A stretch of DNA of 64,000 nucleotides, taken from the NCBI RefSeq assembly GCF_000787835.1, contig NZ_BBPP01000006.1, forward strand, positions 34,186 through 98,185. Direction: 5' to 3'. This document shows positions 59,966 to 64,000 of the stretch, piece after piece; the stretch's first letter is position 1, and each line of letters opens with the position of its first letter. This stretch comes from Streptacidiphilus melanogenes (GTDB taxonomy: Bacteria; Actinomycetota; Actinomycetes; Streptomycetales; Streptomycetaceae). The position numbers and the translations under genes were made by a program. The notes under the pieces were generated by a model, which was given only the letters and a program-made list of their open reading frames with translations, had not been told where the DNA came from and did no database searches.

Positions 59966-59971
59966 GCCTGC

Positions 59972-60910
59972 ATGATGGATCTGGGACGACTCCGCGCCCT
60001 TCACGCCGTGGCCGTGCACGGCTCCGTGGGGCGCGCGGCCGCGGCCTTGGGGTACACCCCGTCTGCCGTCTCCCAGCAGATCAGCAAGCTGGAGCGGGAG
60101 ACACGGACCCCGCTGCTGGAGAAGCGCGGCCGCGGCGTCGTGCTGACCGACGCCGCGCAGGAGCTCGTGCGGACCGCCGGAACCGTGCTGGCGCTGGTGG
60201 ACCAAGCCGAGGTGGACCTGGAGGCACGCCGCGGGCAGGTGACCGGACGGCTCTTCGTCGCGGCCTTCGCCACCGCGGCCCGCGGCCTGCTGCCCGCGGT
60301 CCTGGCCGACCTGACCGCCCGCTACCCGGAGCTGGAGCTGCGGGTCCTGGAGAGCGACCCGTATCTCATGGCCGAACTCGTCGCCCGCGGCGAGATCGAC
60401 CTCGCGGTGGTCCAGGACTGGCCCAACACCCCCCTCGCCACGCCCGAGGGGGTCGCCCGCCGCCACCTGGGCGTGGACGTCGTCGACGCCGTCCTGCCCG
60501 TCGACCATCCGCTCGCCGCGCGCGAGGTGCTCAGCGTCGGCGACCTCCTCGGGCAGACCTGGGTGAACACCCCGGCCGGCACCATCTGCCACGACTGGCT
60601 GATCCGCACCCTCAGGGAGGCCGGCGAGGAGCCCGACACACGCTTCCAGGCCACCGAGTTCGACACGCAGATCGCGCTGATCGCGGCCGGGCTCTGCCTC
60701 GGCCTGGTGCCGCGCCTGGGCCGTGCGCCCCTGCCGCACGGGGTCGTCGCCCGACCGATCATGCCGGAGCCGACGCGTCGGGTCTCGGTGCTGTGGCGGC
60801 AGCACGCCTCACGCCGTCCGGCGATCATCGCGGCGCTGGACACGCTGCGCCGGCACTGGCCGGAGCGCACGGCGGCCCCCGAACCGACGCTGATCGCGCA
60901 GCGCGGCTGA
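59972..60910 (+). CDS. LysR family transcriptional regulator
   Basis: The 312-residue protein has an N-terminal winged HTH (LRALHAVAVHGSVGRAAAALGYTPSAVSQQISKLE) and a periplasmic-binding-protein-like effector domain (from about 90; GRLFVAAFATAARGLLP). Such regulators in actinomycetes often control an adjacent EamA exporter; here the exporter is one gene away, beyond the serine protease. ATG 59972 is used; ATG 59975 is equally possible. Confidence 0.93.
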   Translation: MMDLGRLRALHAVAVHGSVGRAAAALGYTPSAVSQQISKLERETRTPLLEKRGRGVVLTDAAQELVRTAGTVLALVDQAEVDLEARRGQVTGRLFVAAFATAARGLLPAVLADLTARYPELELRVLESDPYLMAELVARGEIDLAVVQDWPNTPLATPEGVARRHLGVDVVDAVLPVDHPLAAREVLSVGDLLGQTWVNTPAGTICHDWLIRTLREAGEEPDTRFQATEFDTQIALIAAGLCLGLVPRLGRAPLPHGVVARPIMPEPTRRVSVLWRQHASRRPAIIAALDTLRRHWPERTAAPEPTLIAQRG

Positions 60911-60930
60911 GCCGGTCGCACGGGTCGGGG

Positions 60931-61818
60931 TCAGCTGTTGGCGAGGCCGATGACCAGCCACATGAAGCCCGCTCCGGCCACCGTGCACAGCAACGTCGAC
61001 CGTGACGGGTGGGGGCTGTGGGCCTCGGGCAGGATGTCCGAGGTCGCCAGGTACATCAGGAAGCCGCCGAAGAAGCCCAGGTAGAGGCCGACGACATGCT
61101 CGGGGATGGTGAAGGCGAGGGTGACCGCCGCACCGACGACCGGGGCGATCGCGTCCAGAGTCAGCAGGATGACCGCCCGCCGCAGGTCGTTGCCGTAGAG
61201 CCGGGTGATGGTGAAGGTGTTGTAGCCGTCGGCGAAGTCGTGGGCCAGCACGGCGACCGCCACCACCGCGCCGAAGCTGTTCCCGACCTGGAAGGAGGCT
61301 CCGATCGCGAAGCCGTCCATCAGACTGTGCACGCAGAGGCCGGACGCGGCCGCGAGGCCGAGCTTCTGGCTCCGCCCGTCCGGGCCGACAGCCGCCATGA
61401 CACCGTGGGCGTGTGCGTGGCCGTGATCCTGGGCTTGGGGGGCCTGGGCTTGGGGGGCCTGGGACCGGCTCTGGGCTTGGGCTTGGCCTTGGCCGTGCGC
61501 GGGGCCGTGGACGTGCGGAAGTCCGGCGTGCTCGTGGGCCGCGTACTCCGCTTCGTGCGCCCGGTGGATCGCCACCGAGCGCTCGGCTATGTGCAACACC
61601 AGGAAGCCGAGCACGAACATCAGCAGCGCTTCGGGCACGCCCCACAGATGCCGGCCCGCCGCCTGGACCGCCTCGGGCAGCAGGTCGAAGGAGACGACGC
61701 CGAGCATCAGCCCGGCAGCCAGTCCCAGGAGCAGGTGTCGGCGGTCGCCGAACCTGCCGGCGACGAGCCCGCCGAGGAGGGTCATCACGAAGGCCCCTGC
61801 GGCCACCAGTACCGGCAT
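60931..61818 (-). CDS. ZIP family metal transporter
   Basis: The 295-residue protein has eight membrane helices with ZIP metal-binding motifs: GVVSFDLLPEA, CVHSLMDGFAIGA (His164, Asp168) and LAHDFADGYNT. A long cytoplasmic loop (about residues 85-140) is rich in His (AHEHAGLPHVHGPAHG; DHGHAHAHG) and Gln/Ala repeats, and likely senses or concentrates zinc or related divalent metal. ATG 61818 is supported by GGGAGGG; an upstream in-frame extension of 73 residues is not. Confidence 0.9.
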   Translation of the reverse strand: MPVLVAAGAFVMTLLGGLVAGRFGDRRHLLLGLAAGLMLGVVSFDLLPEAVQAAGRHLWGVPEALLMFVLGFLVLHIAERSVAIHRAHEAEYAAHEHAGLPHVHGPAHGQGQAQAQSRSQAPQAQAPQAQDHGHAHAHGVMAAVGPDGRSQKLGLAAASGLCVHSLMDGFAIGASFQVGNSFGAVVAVAVLAHDFADGYNTFTITRLYGNDLRRAVILLTLDAIAPVVGAAVTLAFTIPEHVVGLYLGFFGGFLMYLATSDILPEAHSPHPSRSTLLCTVAGAGFMWLVIGLANS

Positions 61819-62043
61819 CGGCCCTCCCGAGGACGGGGACGGGCGCGGGGCGGGACGACGTGCGAGGGCGGCGGCGCCCTGCCCAGTCGCCGCCGCCCTG
61901 CTTGCGGGCCCACCCTCGGCGCCCTCGGCACCATCCTCACTGACGGCCCGTCCACCCGCGCGCCGATTACCCCACACGAGCGACCGGCCACCGGGCCGCC
62001 TCCGCGCTCCCGTCCCGACCGCCTCAGGCCGTATCAAACCTCG

Positions 62044-62487
62044 TCAGCCCTCGTCAGCCTCGGAGTACACCTGCCACAGTGAGGGCGCTCCCTGTGCGGC
62101 CCAGTCGCGGCCGACCGCGGCCACGTCCAGCTCGCGTCCGCTCGCCAACCGGACGAACGGACGCCCGTCCCGCAGCAGCTCCCAGCTCGCGCCGGCGACG
62201 GACGCGACGATCACCGAGCCCAGGTAGAGCCCCGCGTCGTGCCCCAGCTCGGCCGCCTCCTGCGGATCGTCGCGCCAGCGCGGCGGCAACTGGTCCAGCG
62301 CCGAGAGGGACTCGGGGGCGTCGTCCAACTCCACCCCCATGTCCGCCGCGCGGCCACGCAGGAGGGCGCACTCACCGAGCACCTCCGCGAGGCCCGCCGG
62401 ATCTCCCACTCCTCCCGGATACCGCTCGGCCCGCGCCTCGGCGTCGTCCCGGCGCGGCCGCCAGCGATCCATGAAGGGGAAGCTCAT
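62044..62487 (-). CDS. DUF6278 family protein
   Basis: The 147-residue soluble protein matches an actinobacterial family by its GECALLRGRAADMGVELDD, ALDQLPPRWRDDP, GHDAGLYLGSVIV and RPFVRLASGRELDVA segments. Function is unknown. The start is ATG 62487. No operon partner is obvious. Confidence 0.8.
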   Translation of the reverse strand: MSFPFMDRWRPRRDDAEARAERYPGGVGDPAGLAEVLGECALLRGRAADMGVELDDAPESLSALDQLPPRWRDDPQEAAELGHDAGLYLGSVIVASVAGASWELLRDGRPFVRLASGRELDVAAVGRDWAAQGAPSLWQVYSEADEG

Positions 62488-62729
62488 GCCTCAAGGGTGA
62501 CACCGCGGCGGCGCCCAGCCCCTGAAGGGCACGGGGAAGTTGCCCGGCCCACCCGCGACACCGCCGGTCCGGAGCCCGGCTCGCCTCACAGCCTGCTCCA
62601 CCGCGCCATGGACAGCTGCCCGAACACGGCCGCAGTCCGGCCGAGGCCAAGCGCGTTGCAGCGCCGAGCGGAGCGGCCCCGGCGCGGAGCGGTGCGGTCT
62701 GGGCGCGACGCTGATGCGCGTGGCTGCCC

Positions 62730-63989
62730 TCAGCCGCCGAGTTCCGCGCCGAGGTGCTCGCGGATCAGCGCGCGGAGCTCGCCGCCGTCGATGAGCCGCA
62801 GGCTCGCGTGTTCGGCGGCGGCCAGGACCGCCTGCGGATGGAAGCTGCCGGTCGTGGCCCAGATGCCCGCCTCCGCCTGCTCCTCCTCCATCACCTCGGC
62901 GACGTTGCGGACCGCCTCCTCGCCGACCACCGTGGGGCGTCGCGCGAGGCAGACGACGTGGGGGTGGTCGGCGAAGCCCACGCCGTCGCCGTGGGCTATC
63001 GCGAGCAGGCCGTCGCGGCCGACGAGCCGGGCGTCCCAGTCCGGCAGGCCCATCGCGGCGAACAACTCCGCCGCGAGGCCGGCGAACTCGCCGGGGGAGA
63101 GCTCCTCCGGAAGGGGCGCGGTCGGGCTGCTGACGCCGAAGGGGACGACGGGCGCGGGGGCGTAGGGGTCGACGGTGATCCGGCAGGGCAGCTCCCGGAG
63201 CCGGGCCGGCGCATCCGCGTGCTCGGTGGGGAGCAGGGTTCGCGCGTACAGGTCGTGGCGGCGCGCGTCGACGCTGAGCAGCGTCGTCTCCCCGGCCTCG
63301 GCGGTGACGACCCGTCCGTTCAGCACGACGCCGTCCAGGTGCGACTCGGTGTCGGCCGCGACGACGGCGTCCAGCGCGCGCAGGGCCAGGCGGGCGACCA
63401 GGAGCAGGTACCGCTCCACGCACTCCTCGCGCGGACGCGGCACCGGCTCGATGCCGCCCTCGGCGTCGTCCGACGAGACGCGGAAGGCCAGCGCGGGCGG
63501 GACGACGCCGACTCCGGGCAGGACCAGGTCGATCACGGCGGTCCTGGTGAGCGGCCGGTAGCCGACGCGGGCGGGGACCTCCAGGCCGGGGAGGCGTCCG
63601 GCGGCGGCGAGGGCGCGTTCCATCACCGACTCGACCGCGGCCGGCTCGCCGTCCTCGTAGGCGTGCCGGTACTCGACCAGGCGCTCGTTGTAGGCGCGCA
63701 CCGCGTCGGCGCGCTCGCGCTCCTCGCGCTCGTAGGCGAGCCGGACCTCCTCGGCCCGGTCGCGCAGCGTTCGCTCCTGCTCGCGGTACTCACGCAGGGC
63801 GCGCTGGTGGGCGAGCCGGGCGGAGGCGAGGTTCTGCTGGTAGGCGGGGTCGAGCAGCGGCTGCCCGGAGCGGCCGACGGGCAGCTGGCCCGCGTCGGGC
63901 TCGAAGTCCGCCCAGCGCGGGGGTTCGGAGACGGCGGTCGGCGGCAGCGGGCGCGGCGTGTAATCGCGGCGCAGCGCCTCGAAGTCCAC
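62730..63989 (-). CDS. Mrr-like restriction endonuclease-fold protein with coiled coil
   Basis: The 419-residue protein has a strongly charged coiled coil (about residues 45-120, rich in Arg/Glu), a middle domain, and a C-terminal Mrr_cat-like domain. That domain reads VCLARRPTVVGEEAVRNVAEVMEEEQAEAGIWATTGSF, then LIDGGELRALI. Such domains are found in restriction-like or DNA-associated proteins; the standard D-(x)n-E/Q-x-K catalytic set is not complete here, so activity is doubtful. It starts at GTG 63989, 11 bases from the window edge with the frame still open, so the true start may lie outside. Confidence 0.75.
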   Translation of the reverse strand: MDFEALRRDYTPRPLPPTAVSEPPRWADFEPDAGQLPVGRSGQPLLDPAYQQNLASARLAHQRALREYREQERTLRDRAEEVRLAYEREERERADAVRAYNERLVEYRHAYEDGEPAAVESVMERALAAAGRLPGLEVPARVGYRPLTRTAVIDLVLPGVGVVPPALAFRVSSDDAEGGIEPVPRPREECVERYLLLVARLALRALDAVVAADTESHLDGVVLNGRVVTAEAGETTLLSVDARRHDLYARTLLPTEHADAPARLRELPCRITVDPYAPAPVVPFGVSSPTAPLPEELSPGEFAGLAAELFAAMGLPDWDARLVGRDGLLAIAHGDGVGFADHPHVVCLARRPTVVGEEAVRNVAEVMEEEQAEAGIWATTGSFHPQAVLAAAEHASLRLIDGGELRALIREHLGAELGG

Positions 63990-64000
63990 GGCGGGCGAGG

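Overview
The window is about 72% GC, with densely packed genes, frequent GTG/TTG starts, overlapping ATGA/GTGA gene junctions, several TAnnnT boxes 6-10 bases before a start codon (leaderless-type promoters), and actinobacterial gene families (ergothioneine genes, SpoIIE-type PP2C phosphatase, DUF6278, DUF2218, Pls/PosA NRPS). It reads as a chromosomal segment of a Streptomyces-like actinomycete (Streptomycetaceae). I see no IS element, integrase, phage module or CRISPR array.

Layout. 0-2.5 kb: membrane-anchored molybdopterin oxidoreductase, a small membrane protein and a MOSC protein. 2.5-4 kb: secreted GH8 hydrolase with a clean palindromic operator. 4-7.4 kb: ATP-grasp protein overlapping a phosphopantetheinyl transferase, then a DUF6745 protein with its small partner on the opposite strand. 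7.5-13.2 kb: an STM4011-STM4015-type cluster (LRR-like STM4015 protein, a 63-residue internally deleted STM4015 copy, ATP-grasp STM4014, alkaline-phosphatase-fold STM4013, two radical SAM proteins STM4012 and STM4011), co-directional and mostly overlapping or nearly so. This conserved set has no established function and is the best candidate for an undescribed system. 14.1-18.9 kb: ergothioneine operon egtA-egtB-egtC-egtD, with egtC and egtD in one uninterrupted reading frame. 19.1 kb: tRNA-Arg(UCU). 19.5-26.8 kb: an SSB-like gene preceded by two DnaA boxes, ettA, a thioesterase pair, then a sliding-clamp paralogue followed by a family A polymerase-like protein. 26.8-28.4 kb: quinone oxidoreductase behind two matching operators, and a GNAT enzyme. 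28.5-38.3 kb: HrpA helicase, a Pls/PosA-type NRPS and an M1 metallopeptidase. 38.3-47.2 kb: MarR/aldo-keto reductase pair, membrane proteins, alkaline-phosphatase-like secreted enzyme, PP2C phosphatase, PrsW-like protease, a secreted small protein, SGNH hydrolase. 47.3-50 kb: copper resistance pair copZ-copA under a CsoR-type operator. 50-64 kb: SDR, citrate synthase, RecD2-like helicase, VOC protein, glutathione peroxidase, GNAT, DUF2218 and MarR genes flanking an iron-box-like palindrome, EamA transporter, serine protease, LysR regulator, ZIP transporter, DUF6278 protein and an Mrr-like protein at the right edge.

Themes: redox and thiol protection (ergothioneine, glutathione peroxidase, copper and iron control), nucleic-acid processing (SSB, clamp, polymerase, HrpA, RecD2), and small-molecule or peptide modification (STM401x cluster, PPTase, Pls/PosA synthetase with a neighbouring peptidase). 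All functional statements are from reading sequence by eye; no database search was run.
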